Shown in pieces: positions 1 to 11,999 of a stretch of 64,000 bases of DNA (position 1 is its first letter; every line of letters begins with the position of its first letter). Origin of the DNA: Capitulum mitella (Eukaryota > Arthropoda > Thecostraca > Pollicipedomorpha > Pollicipedidae); NCBI GenBank assembly GCA_030062745.1, contig CP099841.1, positions 9,194,501-9,258,500 on the forward strand, read 5' to 3'. Below the pieces are notes generated by a model. That model was not told the origin of the DNA. It did not search any database and saw only the letters and a list, made by a program, of their open reading frames with translations. The position numbers and the translations under genes were made by a program.

Positions 1-1032
1 CAGTACTTGGAGGGACCGAAAGACTGATGGACTGATGGCGACCAAAGGAGACGAACAGAGACTAATGGAGATCGAGCCAGTCGAAGGGCATCGACTGAAA
101 CGGGTAGAGATCCAAGCGCACCGAGGAAGACTTGGTGACACCGAGAGGGACAGACAGAAGGCGAACGATGTTTACGGAAACTGGGGCGGTGCAAACTGAC
201 GAAAATGAAAAAAAAAAACATTTCGCACCTGTCCAAGCCGGGAAAGCGGAAACAGAGCAGGGATGTGGCAGTGGCTGCTTCATACCCCAGCGCGCTGCAT
301 GAAGGGACGTTAACTTTTAATATTTGTAGAAAAAGATTTTGACTGAAGCGCACTATGTTTTTTACACGGCATTTGAAAAAGACAGCGTGACGCAGCGTGC
401 TCGAAGCGAACGTGCGTCCGAACGCGAAGTGTGCGGACATACGGGAAGACCAAACGGCCAAAGGCAGTCTGTTTCCATGGAAGCTCGCAGCGCGATTGTA
501 AAACGACGCTGCGAGCAGCTTGATGAACCTTTCAACACTAAACAGACTGAAACGCACAGAGCGATTGTCAAACGGTGCTGGATTGCTGGCGAGGAAATTC
601 TACAGAGACTAGACTGCTGACATTTGGTGCAACAAATAAAATCCGTTTGTTGGCAATGAAGTGTGCAATGCAGTCCTGGGAAGTCCCGGAGTCATTTGAT
701 CATCTTTTCGCCCGAAACTTGATTCGAATGAAAAATTCGGACGCGCAAAGGGCTGTAGATGCGCGACGTGGCAAATGGCCAAAAAAGCGGCCGGTGCGTC
801 CGAGAAAGGCTTGTACGCCTTGTGGCGTGCATCGGGACCAAGAAGAGTTGCGTCCTGGGGATTTCGTGGGTGGGGGCAAGCCAGGCAAAGGCCGTCAGCT
901 GCCGCTTCTATATATGATGGGCCCGCCAACTGGATTTGCCGTATTTTTGCGCCATCTGTTTTACCTCGCTTGCGATCGCAGCAGTTCAGGAAATCGAACC
1001 AGTCAGAACGGAATCCAGTAAAATCGTCACAA

Positions 1033-1214
1033 GCATGAAGAGCCCTTCTTGGTTATCGTATATATCATATCCTATATGTTATTCTTCCCTAATCTGTGCA
1101 CCTATCTGCGCTCTACACAGGCATTAAACAGATATGAAGAGCCCTTCTAGGTTATCCTCTATATTATATTCTATATATTATCTTTTCATAATCTCTGCAC
1201 TTATCTACGGCAGT
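1033..1214. repeat. ~101 bp tandem duplication
   Basis: ATGAAGAGCCCTTCTTGGTTA at 1035 recurs as ATGAAGAGCCCTTCTAGGTTA at 1135, and similarity continues for about 80 bp (CTCTGCACTTATCTACGG versus CTGTGCACCTATCTGCG). Confidence 0.85.
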
Positions 1215-4200
1215 CAGATTCAGCTGACTGAACCTGGAACCTGTCCGACGTTTTTCCCCCCAAAAAGAAAAAAACTGTGAGCTTATTTTCCGTTTCATCC
1301 TGTTATTTACGAATAGCTGTTTCATTGTGCATGTATGCTAGGCACAGTCTCCGCCTGAAGCGTGTCAAAGACCTGGTCGGGAGAGCGCTGCTGGCAAAAC
1401 AACGTTTCCACTTGGGGGATTTCTCTGCGTACTTGGGGGGGGGGGGATTTGGCGGTCACTAGTGGGGATTGTCTCCCCCCCAGTTGGCACGTTAAAATAG
1501 GCCCTGCTGCCCGAGGTGCCCCTGAAACCGCCAAAGGAGCGCCTGAGATGTCCCGAGGCACACGTGAAATTGTAAAAAGAACCTGAGACCACCAGAGGGT
1601 CCTGACACGACAGACGGCCCGAAGCCACCAAAAGTGACCCCGTAAATACAAAAAGGAACCTAACCTAAGCTAGCAAAACTGGCTCCAGAAGCTACGATAG
1701 AGGGCAAAGTGTCCCCTGACAAGATACAGACACGTCATTTCAAATACAGGAAGGGATGCAGCCGCCTAAAATCCCGCCGTTGTTGTCACATTTTGGCTAC
1801 TTTATAGAGGAAAAAACGCGAAATTTTCTCAAATAAGGTGACGCGCTTGTTTTTTTGGTTACTTTACATGGTAAAAAAATAACGCAAAATTACATCAGAT
1901 ATTTCCCGGACCCGAGCAAACCAACGTTTTCTCATATCTAAAGGGCAAAAAATGAAGGGGCTGGCAGGAGGGGGCCCTGCGGTGACCATTCGACACCCCC
2001 TGGCGAAATCCTGGATCCGCCCCTGGTTCTGGGCTTGACTGTTCGGTCCCTTCCTGGTCCTTTGCGAACTTGCCTCTCACTTTGTACGCTAGTAATACGT
2101 TCCATGATCCATGCAACAACATAAGCATAAAGCCAAAAATCACAGAAGTTCAGAAGTTTGTCATCCCCTCCCTCTTCCATTCCCACGTCTATTGCATTTG
2201 CAAGAGAATGCCAGAGAAACTTGCAAACCCAAAGAAGAAACATTGGTGTGCCGGAAACTCAAATCCGAGGTTAAATTTTCCACCAACAGATGTCGACACA
2301 AGTAGCTGCGTGGAATCAGGCTGTGCTGTCGAACACCAATTGGTTTCCCGACGTTGGTCAGCCATCTGATCGGATCGGATCATCATCTGCTAATGAGCAA
2401 TCTGATCACGAGCCCGAACTTTTATCATTTCCCTGGAGATGGGGCAGGGATAGAAGGTTGCAAACCCCCTGATGTTTTTTACTTGTGCACCGACAAAGTA
2501 AGCGCATGCAAGTCCGCAACCTTGGTTTTGAACCTTTTTGTTCCTTGTCTGAAAAGGTGAGGCTAATACTTTGACAGGTCACTGACCTATTGCACGTTTC
2601 TCGAGAGCATTTAAGGAAGAAGTCACAATTACGCGACGATCGTCATATGGATAACAAGCTATTTAATTGCTTTATAGTGTTCATTCTTGCTAAAATCTAC
2701 GCATGAATGCCAATTATGGCGTACCTCCGCAACTAAGTCGTTCCTTAGGTCAAGCCTATCTTAGGTCAAAACCATGAATTGAGATAATTGATATACCGTG
2801 ACCTTTTAATGATTTCGGAGAGGTTACGATGTAATCGAAAACACTTATTTGAATAGATACAGTAGTCTGAGTCCTTATTTATTGCCAGAAGTCGTTTTAG
2901 GATTTCAAAAGCCTCCTACAATAGAGTATAAGTTATATCCCATAGTACCCAATCCAGTCTGGAATCTACTAACACGACCTGCTTTGGATCCGCTTGTAAG
3001 GTCATTGTGCAAAGTAAAAGGGTCAAACGGGGTAACGTTAAGTGGCCAAAGGATCAAACAATACGTTCGTTTTCGTTTCATTGCTCTATCACGTCAGGTT
3101 TAGAAATAGCTGATTGGGGGTGGGGGAGGGGGAGTGGGGTCATACCACTGTGCTTCCCGTACTTTTGAAGGTGACCATACAACAAGTACTGGCGAATTTT
3201 ACCTCAAATCGCCGATCAAGCAGCCTAAGGTTTGAGTCCGGATTTGAGCGAATCATATTATTAAGCCTTAACTAATTACGAGGTTTTGCACAGTTACATG
3301 GCGTTGCCAAACCAACAATACGAGCAGGACACTAAACGAAACCATAATAAGCATTACAAAATGACTCGTACATCAGTGTAAACGTAGTAACTTAAATGTA
3401 GCAACGTACGCATAGAAGGGCACCATTCAAATAAAGCAATTGTGAATAGTTTTCAGAGCCTGAAATGCTGCCCTTTTTATCTAAATATGTATGACGGTGT
3501 ATATAAACAATTGTATATGGTTTAATTACAAATGGTTTTCAATTGTTTTCAAATTAAACAGTCGCTTACTGACTACAGTGTCAGGAACAGTAAGCATCCA
3601 AACATATGACATAGTTCGATCTATGTTTCTGATTCAGTCAAGGCATATGTAGAATAAAGTATTAGTTGATGGCATTTTCCGTCCTGTCCTTGCCCCGTTT
3701 CAATGTATAGCTCCCCTGACACCGGAAACCTGATTCCCTTTGATGTGGCTTGCTATATATTGTTGTGATTCCACGCAGGTAGCTTTCCAAGCCAACAGCT
3801 GTGGATGGCGATGTCCCGATTTTGGTTTGCAATGCCCCTTCCCACTGAAAGCTTTGAAGGCTGGTCCTAAATATGCCCACCTCTATCAGATCTTGACTGT
3901 GGTAGCCAACCGCACCCCGAGTCGGCGACGACCGCCTAGTAATGTAAATCCCCTCCAGACGGGAGGAGTTGGTTGTAGCGTCTCATGGGGTTTTTCGTAG
4001 AATGCCGGTAAAGATGTTACGGCAGGAAACTGAAATTTATGGTATCGGACTTACCTGTTTTGCACATTTTTTTGTAACGACTTTTGTCTGAGTCGTGTCA
4101 GGCCGCTGAATTCTGACGTCATTCTGAAGTGTTTGCAAGTCCCTTCTTCGATCAAAGTTGCGTTTTGCGTTTTTCCGTAACAGTATGACGAGACTGATCA

Positions 4201-4909
4201 TCGGCGCACTGTTGATCAAGCGATGTTATGTAAATAATTGTGTTCTAAGTTCGATGTACTTGCGAATGCTTGCGATCTTCCCCGAACAACTTTTGTGTTT
4301 GGCTGCAATCACACGGTTTGCGCAACCACACAAGCAGGACCTCGAACAAGGCCTTGTTTCCCGAGCCGGCCCACACTTTGGAAACTAGAAGGCCACCGAG
4401 CTAACGATTTTTGCGCAGTTTCCGCGACCACCGATCGGTGGCTCACAATAAATTTTGCGCACGCATCTAATGATGTGTGAAGTAATTTTGCTTAATGTTT
4501 ATATTGATATCCTTCAAACGATCCCGTCAGGGCGAATCTATTATTTAATCCATGTTACAGTGTTTAAAAATTCAAGTGATCGCTTTTTGTGAGCAAAATT
4601 GCTTGGGATCATAAAGAAAGGTTTTTCTTTCAGGTCTCTCCACCCATTATCTATTTATACGTGAAGTCGCTTTTCAATCTACTCTAAGACGGTGTTTTCC
4701 GAGGATGAATTGGAAAATTAATCATAATATAAAAGATGACATGGGCAGACACGTAGCCAAGATTTTCCGAGGGGGGGGGGCTGAGGGCAAATGTCAAATT
4801 CTGTCATATGCCACTGGCATATGGCGAAATCTGTAGCAGAAAAAGAGCAATTTTACGTAATTTACCTCGCATTTAGCGCGCAGGAAAAGATAGAATGTTT
4901 ACTTTTGCA

Positions 4910-4913
<4 letters not shown>

Positions 4914-4952
<39 letters not shown>
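4914..4952. repeat. (TA)n microsatellite
   Basis: Uninterrupted TA dinucleotide run of about 39 bp. Confidence 0.95.
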
Positions 4953-4957
<5 letters not shown>

Positions 4958-5098
4958 GATCACTACTCGGTATTTGTGCGAAATTGCCATATATTTAGTG
5001 AGGGCCGCTTGGCTCAGGGGAGACATGGCCTCCATGGTCCCCTTGGCTACGTCCCTGGACATGGGAAACAAAAATGCCATTATCTATTTGCATGCTAT

Positions 5099-5139
5099 GA
5101 CGATGTTTTCCTAATATTTCAAATTAGGAAAACATCGTC
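5099..5139. other. Perfect 17 bp stem hairpin
   Basis: GACGATGTTTTCCTAAT, a 7-base loop ATTTCAA, then the exact reverse complement. No other known feature nearby apart from a (TA)n run. Confidence 0.85.
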
Positions 5140-5734
5140 TTTTACAGCTCGGTTTTAACCAAATTAACACCGGAAGCTCATTCCGGGGCGGTTTTTCCCA
5201 CGGTGACTAATATGGTAGACCAGCACAAGGGTGTCGATTATATTCTTTTGGGGTCATGCTCCCATGGGGGTCCCAATGTTTTTGCCAGTTTTAACAAGGG
5301 ACCTTACGCGTAAAATTACGAACATAACTACTGCAATCGATGGCAGGTATACAGTATATATATGTAGTTTTCGTTGGATAAACGATGATAAAAAAGAATG
5401 CCGTCGTCCAGAACAAGATAGTCTAAATCCGTTGAGAAACTCACATTAGGGGAAAGTTATGTTGTCGGGGGTCAGCTCAGCGGCTGCAGTCAGCGTGACC
5501 CGTCGTGCGTCCGCTCGCTGCTCGCCCCGGGAGCCTACACGCCACCAAACGCGCGCGGGCGGGCGACCGCGAGCTGCAAGTACAGCGAGAGCACTTTCTC
5601 GCGCTCTGAGTGATCTGTAACCATTTGTTTATAGACCCGATGTCCAGGGTCTAGTGATTGTGGTGGTGAGGTGCCGGCAGCCACTCTACCATAAAACGCA
5701 AGTGACTGGCTTCAGCCACACGCTTACAGAAGAA

Positions 5735-6253
5735 AATGTCAGTATCGGACATCGAAACTATGATGGAGCCAAGCCGCCAGATACCGAGACGAAAGTCGAG
5801 AAAAACGTGACCGCTCTGAATCAGGGGAATCTGTACCTATAAGCAAACGGGGCGTTACGAGCCGTGAGGACGTCTCTCCGCGGCTGCCGGCCCAGATAAA
5901 CCGCGATTTAAAGAGCTATATGGAGCGGGCCATGGAGAGCCTTGAGCAAAATATCTCGAAAAGCATCTCAAAAGATTTGCATGACTTCAGGGTATCCATC
6001 GAAACAAAACTTGAAACCCTGTGCCGTCGAATTAGAGACCTCGAAGAACACGTCGAAAAAAAGGACCTTCAGTTAGAAGAAATGCCAAAAAAACCTCCAG
6101 GATACAAAAGACGAAGTAAAGCAACTGAAAGATAGTGCTGAGGACGCGAAAATGAATTCGCGACTCCCCTGTCTCATCCTCTCCGGGAAGGCCATGGCGC
6201 CACGCTGTGCCGCCCAGTCGCCGCCGGCCCTGCCCAGAGGCGGCCGTAAGTAA
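5735..6253 (+). pseudogene. Decayed LINE ORF1-like protein with coiled coil
   Basis: A start at 5735 gives a short N-terminus ending in RRKSRK. After a frame change at an A-run the frame continues RDRSESGESVPISKRG..., through LPAQINRDLKSYMERAMESL and an amphipathic heptad stretch (SKDLHDFRVSIETKLETLCR). It shifts again at a second A-run (near 6090) into LKDSAEDAKMNSRLPCLILS and stops at 6251-6253. The basic-then-coiled-coil layout and the SRLPCLILSGKA block resemble ORF1 proteins of non-LTR retrotransposons. Two frameshifts and truncation mark it as dead. The GC-rich 5460-5600 stretch ahead of it may be its 5' UTR. I infer the family from pattern alone. Confidence 0.6.
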
Positions 6254-9049
6254 AGGATGGAGCTTAAATAAGGATGCCTTCATTAACAAATTGGCTGATC
6301 GTAGGGTGGAACACGTCTCGTCTGTTATGAAGAATACTGAGCACAAATTGCACATGAAGTGGGGAAATGTTGTTCATCCAGCACAGTAAATACGGCAGCG
6401 ATGGGAAACCGAGTTTTCTGTCTTGATCGAATTTGGTTCATTTGGTAGTGATGTCTGGCAGATGACAGATGGCAGATGGTGTCTGGCATATGATGTTTGG
6501 CGAATGTTCGGTGTTGCAGATGTAAATGTTTGGTGTGGCGGGTAGCGTGTAGCTCATACTTGGATGTTCGGATGCCGGTAATAAATTAGCCCTTTAGTGG
6601 CAACAACTGAAAAAAGAAAAAAAGTAATGTCGGAATCTCGCCTCGACCCCCGCAGTTATTTACATAAAACGATACTCATATGCCCGCACTGTTTATCGCT
6701 GCAGTAGTTAATGAGTCTTAATGTCATCCGTAACCCATTTGTTGATATCAAACGGCTTATTTCCATAACAATGAAGCGCAAACAGCTAAATCACGACAGA
6801 CGATCTGCTTGAGGAAGGGTTGCAGAAATTGGAAGACGATTTATTGCGAGGGGTCCTTAGTCCAGTGAGTCTTCACATTCGCACAAAAAATATATATTCT
6901 CACAAAATATATATTCTCACAAAAAATATATGGACCAGACGAAAAAACGGATCTGAAGTAAAAGCTATGTCATATTATAGAATTTGACATTATAGAATTT
7001 GTCCGCATTACAGCATGAGACATGAGTCAAAGTAATCATCTCAATTCGTCCTAAGCAGTTTATTTCTTTGTCTCATCTGTGGAGTTTCCTGGCATGATTA
7101 CAGAATCATTCGGGTTGTAAAAACACGCATGCGGGCGAGTCCCAATGATTAAGGTGTTTGAATTAAATAAAGAAAAATGCGTCGCACAAAACATTTTCAG
7201 TTCCATGTTTCCCATGCAGACTTGAAAGGTGTTAACGGCTGTCGGGAGAAGAAAGGAGAAGAGGCCCATTACACCAGTTATTGTTAAAATGATAAGCGTT
7301 AGTTACATGATACATTCGTCTCGCAGCATTTGTAAGAAAACCCATTGCTTAGCGGAATGGAAAAAAGCATACATGAAAAGGTCAGATCGGAGGTTGCCCT
7401 TTCGGTCGAACGCAGGCTAAGTATGATACATGGAAGAGCAAGAATATAACCGATGAAAGGGTTCTAATATGATATACTGTAATATATTTTAATACAATTG
7501 ATAAACGTGTTCCATTTCAAACCTTCATATATTTCCAATCTACGACACTTCTCACTTAGGTGCTAATGTTGACATGTCAAGGCCATTCCAGCTGCCCCCC
7601 GAAGTAACGATAGGCCTCTGGCGCGGTTCCCTTCACCACCGCTTCCCATCCCGGCTGTAACATCCACGCGTCACGACCCCCGACGTGGTAAGCGCCAATG
7701 GGTGCCTCTTCCGCACGTCAGCCGTCGGGCGTCTTAGCAGCGGGCGGGGGCAAGGGCGGCCGCTATCGGAGGCCGCGGCGCCCGGGTCGGACGGTCGAGT
7801 CCGGCGGCCGCCGCAGCATTGATCGGCACACTGTAACGATCTGAGCGGGGCGAGATCTGCTCGCCAGTCGGCCGGACGCCGACCTGTTGAGCGCAGCTCC
7901 GGCGGCGGCGCGCGAGGGCGGTGGGCGGGGCGCTGCCAGCTGCAGGGGAACAGGTAGGAGTGCCGGCTCGAAGTCGGGCTGCCACTTTGCGCTTGCTCGC
8001 ACTCAAACTGTGCACGTAGAGAGAATCAGTGGGATGAGCTAGATTGAGACCTAAACTGAGACGAGATCGTGCTTTTATGATGTTAGACGATGTCTGTGGA
8101 GTTCGATTCTAAAAGTAACTGGGAACAACCAGATCTGTAAAAGTGGGTCCATAACTCGAACGCACAGTGTTTTGACTGAATGATAAAGAAAGAACGAAAA
8201 AGCCAAGCAATGTGGGAGATGAAGTTTGATTACCATAGACAAGGAGACACGTGCTTTAGAAGAACATTCGTTCGGCAAATAAACGTCTGTCCCTTACGTC
8301 TTGTGTTACTGTGCTGTCTTACCAATCGTATCTTACCATCACAATGACGAGTCTTTTTGTGTTTTATCTTGCATTGTCCCGGGTAGATCTAGTTATCCTT
8401 TATAGTTTCATATTCGAAGGTGAGAGGGGAACGTTTCCACTACCTAATGTATACACTATAAATTGCATTGAAATACTTTAACTTGCATCTCTTCCTTCGT
8501 TAGGTCTGGAGAGCAATGTTACGTTTTTGCAGAGCGGTATTTAATCCATATTATGGTCAACAAGGGTCATCTTGGGTCAAATTGCTTGTTAACAATAAAC
8601 GGCAATAAAAATGGCGGAACTTTAAACTTTCTCCACAGAATTAGCCGTTACCTGGGATTGCGCTATCAGGTGTAGGAGGCTAAAGCCTCCATGCAACAAA
8701 CCCTGGCTAGCACGGGCTCCGATCCCTAACCTCATCCTATCAAACCACTTGGATCAAGCTTCTGAAAAGACATTTCTCGCAGAAAATTTTGATGATCTAG
8801 TCTTGCGCTTGGCTTCGAAGCAACCAGCAGTAAATACCAAACTTGATTTACCTACGTGGGTCAGCAAAAGAACTCCTGAGATTGAATTTGGCCATTTTAC
8901 ACAAACATAAAATGAGGGAAAATGTCGTCTTCTTGTAAAGGCAGTAGTCGCTTGTTTTATGAATGACAATGCGTTTTAGACAGAGCAAGACACACATATG
9001 TCTGGTACGCATATTAAGTCCGTAAACATCATGTTAAAGTGTCTTGCAG
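6254..9049. other. Gene-free stretch with a CpG-rich patch
   Basis: Mostly AT-rich sequence with no recognised coding. A GC- and CpG-rich patch occupies about 7600-8010. It ends near a GAACAG|GTAGGAG donor-like site at 7949-7960 and might be a promoter or non-coding first exon of a + strand gene, possibly Ddc. That link is a guess. Confidence 0.45.
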
Positions 9050-9640
9050 TGTTAAGTATAAATCATATTAAGGAACAGGGTCAACTTAGGTCAAAGTTTT
9101 GACATCTGTCCCGTCGGGCGGACGTTTCGGGTTTCTGTAGTATCATTTGACGCAATACCATTGATTAATCACGGCATTGTAGAAAACATATACCATCGGT
9201 TCATGTAATATCCCTTGTATGCACGGGATAACTCCCATGTCTCAAATCATTTCTGAAGAAAGTTGCTGAGACACTAGGCGGTGGGCACGGCTGCAGTGTA
9301 GAAACTTCATATTTCATGGCAAGCTATTTTCGTAAGAGAAGCGGTTTTTCCTTCAGCGGCCAAAAATAGGAGGGATGGGAAAGTACGAACTGTGTAGAGA
9401 GAAGGCAAGAAGGGATAGGCGTAGTTCTGGTCACTTGTGGTCATAGAAAATGTGTTATATAAATAAACAGAGAGTGTGTTAGCATTGAAAACAAACAGCA
9501 TATTAAAAACCGTCAAGTCAGGTCAGCTTGGGCCAAACGTAAGCGGATCACCCGTGGCAAGCAAGTTTTCTTCACTTATCAGTTCTGCCAGAGCACACAT
9601 GACCACAGATAAGCGTTCTACGATTGAATTCGTGTGAAAC
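9050..9640. repeat. Interspersed repeat, copy 1
   Basis: Shares ordered blocks with 29620-30120: GGTCAACTTAGGTCAAAG versus CCTAGGTCAACATATTGACT, CGGCTGCAGTG versus CGGCTGCAATG, a GTGGTCA..GTGTGTT block, and AGGTCAGCTTGGGCCAAA versus AGGTCAGCCTGGATCAAA. Non-coding. Confidence 0.6.
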
Positions 9641-9740
9641 GTGACCTTAAATCATGCTACCCTATATCGCTAATACTGAATCTTCCCAAGGTCGGTGGGT
9701 ATGCCGCCCAGTCTGTCCTGTGAGCTTCTACACACCTATA

Positions 9741-9762
9741 TGTATGTATGTATGTATGTATG
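9741..9762. repeat. (TGTA)n microsatellite
   Basis: About five TGTA units, 115 bp beyond the stop of the leftward-reading RT fragment. It could be the 3' tail of that LINE (CATA repeats on its strand). Confidence 0.7.
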
Positions 9763-9876
9763 CCTTGAAGGCGTCCACGCAGTGGCTGTTCTCCCCTCTC
9801 GTCAAGATTATAAAAACGATAATACATAATTATTTGTCAGGCGCAGTAAAACGCACTCATTTGAACACAAATGGAG

Positions 9877-10895
9877 TCACCATGTTAGATGTCCCAAGTG
9901 CTTAAAAAACGATGCACGTGAGGTGGCATTCGAGGCTGCCGGAGGCAGGCGGTTCCAAGCCACTGCGGCTCGGTAGGAGAAGAGCCGCTGGGTCGCCGCC
10001 AGGCGCGAGGCAGATGTATGGCACCTGTGCCAACAGCAACCGCGCGGGTGCGGCGACAGCAGACCTGGGCACGCGTGGGGAATAGAGCACGTATGGCGGA
10101 CGGGCACCAGAGGAAGCGCAAAACATTGTAGACCTTCAGGAGGTGACGCGTGCTGCCCAGGTCTTCCTCACGACTCCACCCCAAGGCTTCCAGAGCCGAG
10201 GTAATATGGTCCCCGCGTCGCGCCCCGGTCACCAACCTCGCAGCAAAGTTCATCACCTTTTGCACTCTGCTCAGTTGGCAACCGACGGCTCCTCCCCACG
10301 TAGTGATACAGTAAAGGGTGTGAGGGAAGACGTGGGAGTGGACGAGGAGCTTCACGGCGTCGGGAGTGAAGCAGAACCGAATTCTGAATAATGAGACAAG
10401 GATACTATTACAACACCGAACAATGGTGGATATGTGCTTTTCCCAAGTGAGATGTCGGTCGATGATTACTCCAAGTATCTTCACAGGTATTTTTGGAATC
10501 ATGACATAACCTAAAATGTCGATGCGAAATTTTCTCGTTTCTTATGGGAACTCTGGTGCTAATGAGCATGAAGTCTGTTTTTTCCTGGGTCCATTTTTGG
10601 ACTGTTGGAGCGAAACCAATCTTGAAGGCACGAGATGGAATCTTCGATTCGGGTCTTGAGACATGATAGATTGTGGATGTCGGGTGCGGCGTGGCCGAGA
10701 AGCTGGATGTCATCGGCATAGGAAAAGAGTCCGCCATAAGGAAGGGAACTGGATACCTGCCTCCGGCCACTCAGGTAACTGGCGAACCAGTTCCACTCAA
10801 CATCGTACCATTCGAACTTGTTCAGAAGGGCGCCGTGATCAACACTGCCGAGGGCTCTACTCAGGATGCTGCGATCCAGGAAATACTATGTTAGT
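9877..10895 (-). pseudogene. Broken non-LTR retrotransposon reverse transcriptase (C-terminal part)
   Basis: Read leftwards from about 10895: DRSILSRALGSVDHGALLNK (the RT finger/palm entry block), WFASYLSGRRQ, then directly YADDIQLLGH (catalytic YADD at 10720-10709). The usual GVPQGSxLGP block between them is missing, so an internal deletion is present. A frameshift follows near DPGK/KTDFMLIST. The best open part is 10502-9885: KILGVIIDRHLTWEKHI, RVQKVMNFAARLVTGARRGD and SALEALGW. Another shift near 10.1 kb leads to RLFSYRAAVAWNRLP, the common LINE C-terminus. Jockey/CR1-type element by resemblance; inactive. Confidence 0.85.
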
Positions 10896-11029
10896 CTTGG
10901 TCACGCGATGATGACGTCACAGGTCACGTAAACGCATTATACGACGTCGAAAAAACTGACAATGGCTTGTACACTTTACCATCGGCAATAGTGGTCTTAG
11001 AGCCTTCAACTGGGTATCAACAAAAGATC

Positions 11030-11420
11030 ATGATCTTCTGCATCAGAAGCATGCCAAAATATTAAGAAATTTCAGGTCAAGGTCAACCTAGGCCAGGCGA
11101 AATATTGGTCTTACTATACGTACACAAGATTGATATTTACTAGCTGCTGTTTTGATCTTCGTAACAAAAAGGACAGAAGCAAAGTCTTCTGATAACCAGT
11201 TTTGCATTACCTGATTTTCATCCGGTCAAGGTCAGTCTAGGTCAGGCCAGATAAGGTCGGATTACTCTTCCTGCCAAAGAACATTAATTACTTTCTGGGA
11301 TTCTTCACTGCGTAAAGCACAGAACTGAAATGACATTTCGTGATAATTAAATCTGCTCTGTCTGCTGTTTATCGGGTCAAGTTCAATCCAGGTCAGGACA
11401 GACAGCAATTCCCTTTTTCT
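11030..11420. repeat. ~149 bp tandem repeat with AGGTCA half-sites
   Basis: Three units centred on AGGTCAAGGTCAACCTAGG (about 11074), GGTCAAGGTCAGTCTAGG (about 11224) and GGGTCAAGTTCAATCCAGG (about 11372), spaced 148-149 bp. The stretches between share only scattered similarity. Confidence 0.65.
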
Positions 11421-11999
11421 GACGAGGAATAATAATTGTTCTCTGCCTCAACTGAACGATCTTCATTTGTTTTTTTTTCATTTGCTCCTAAACTACCTTC
11501 ATTTGTTTCAGTTGAATGTTGCATTCCATTTTGTTTTGACATCTACGTGTGACGTAACCTGACATGACGTCGCACTGCATTTGGTGAACCTTGCCGAGAG
11601 GCGTATATAGATTTGCTTGCCCGGCTTGAACGATGGGGAAGATCATCGACAGTTACTTCTACCACCCACAATGCAAATCAGTCCAATTGTCATCATGCAT
11701 GTGACCTAGCATGACCTCTAATGTTGACGTGTGAATGTCGTATATCCTTGTGGGGACTATGTCCTATGTAAATCCAAATAATTCATGCATTATATTCGCG
11801 AATATTGTCCAAACAACGAAGCATGTTCGCGCTACCGCCGGAAAAGGCCAAAAACATGCATGCAGGAGTTCACATATGACGTCATATCCCCATTACCAGC
11901 ACTAGTTGGAAATGGCCCGATGTCTAAACATGTAAAACTAATTGATAAAGGGGCACTGAAAATTTGGTCGGGCTAACTCTAACGGCTCAGAAGTTATTC

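Larger units (their letters stand above)
1..5459. other. Gene-free stretch
   Basis: No gene supported. It contains the 1.03-1.21 kb duplication, a G14 run near 1436, a degenerate ~20 bp repeat at about 1500-1640, a (TA)n run at 4.9 kb and a 17 bp hairpin at 5.1 kb. ORFs are all under 150 codons, overlap on both strands and show no domains. Confidence 0.6.
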
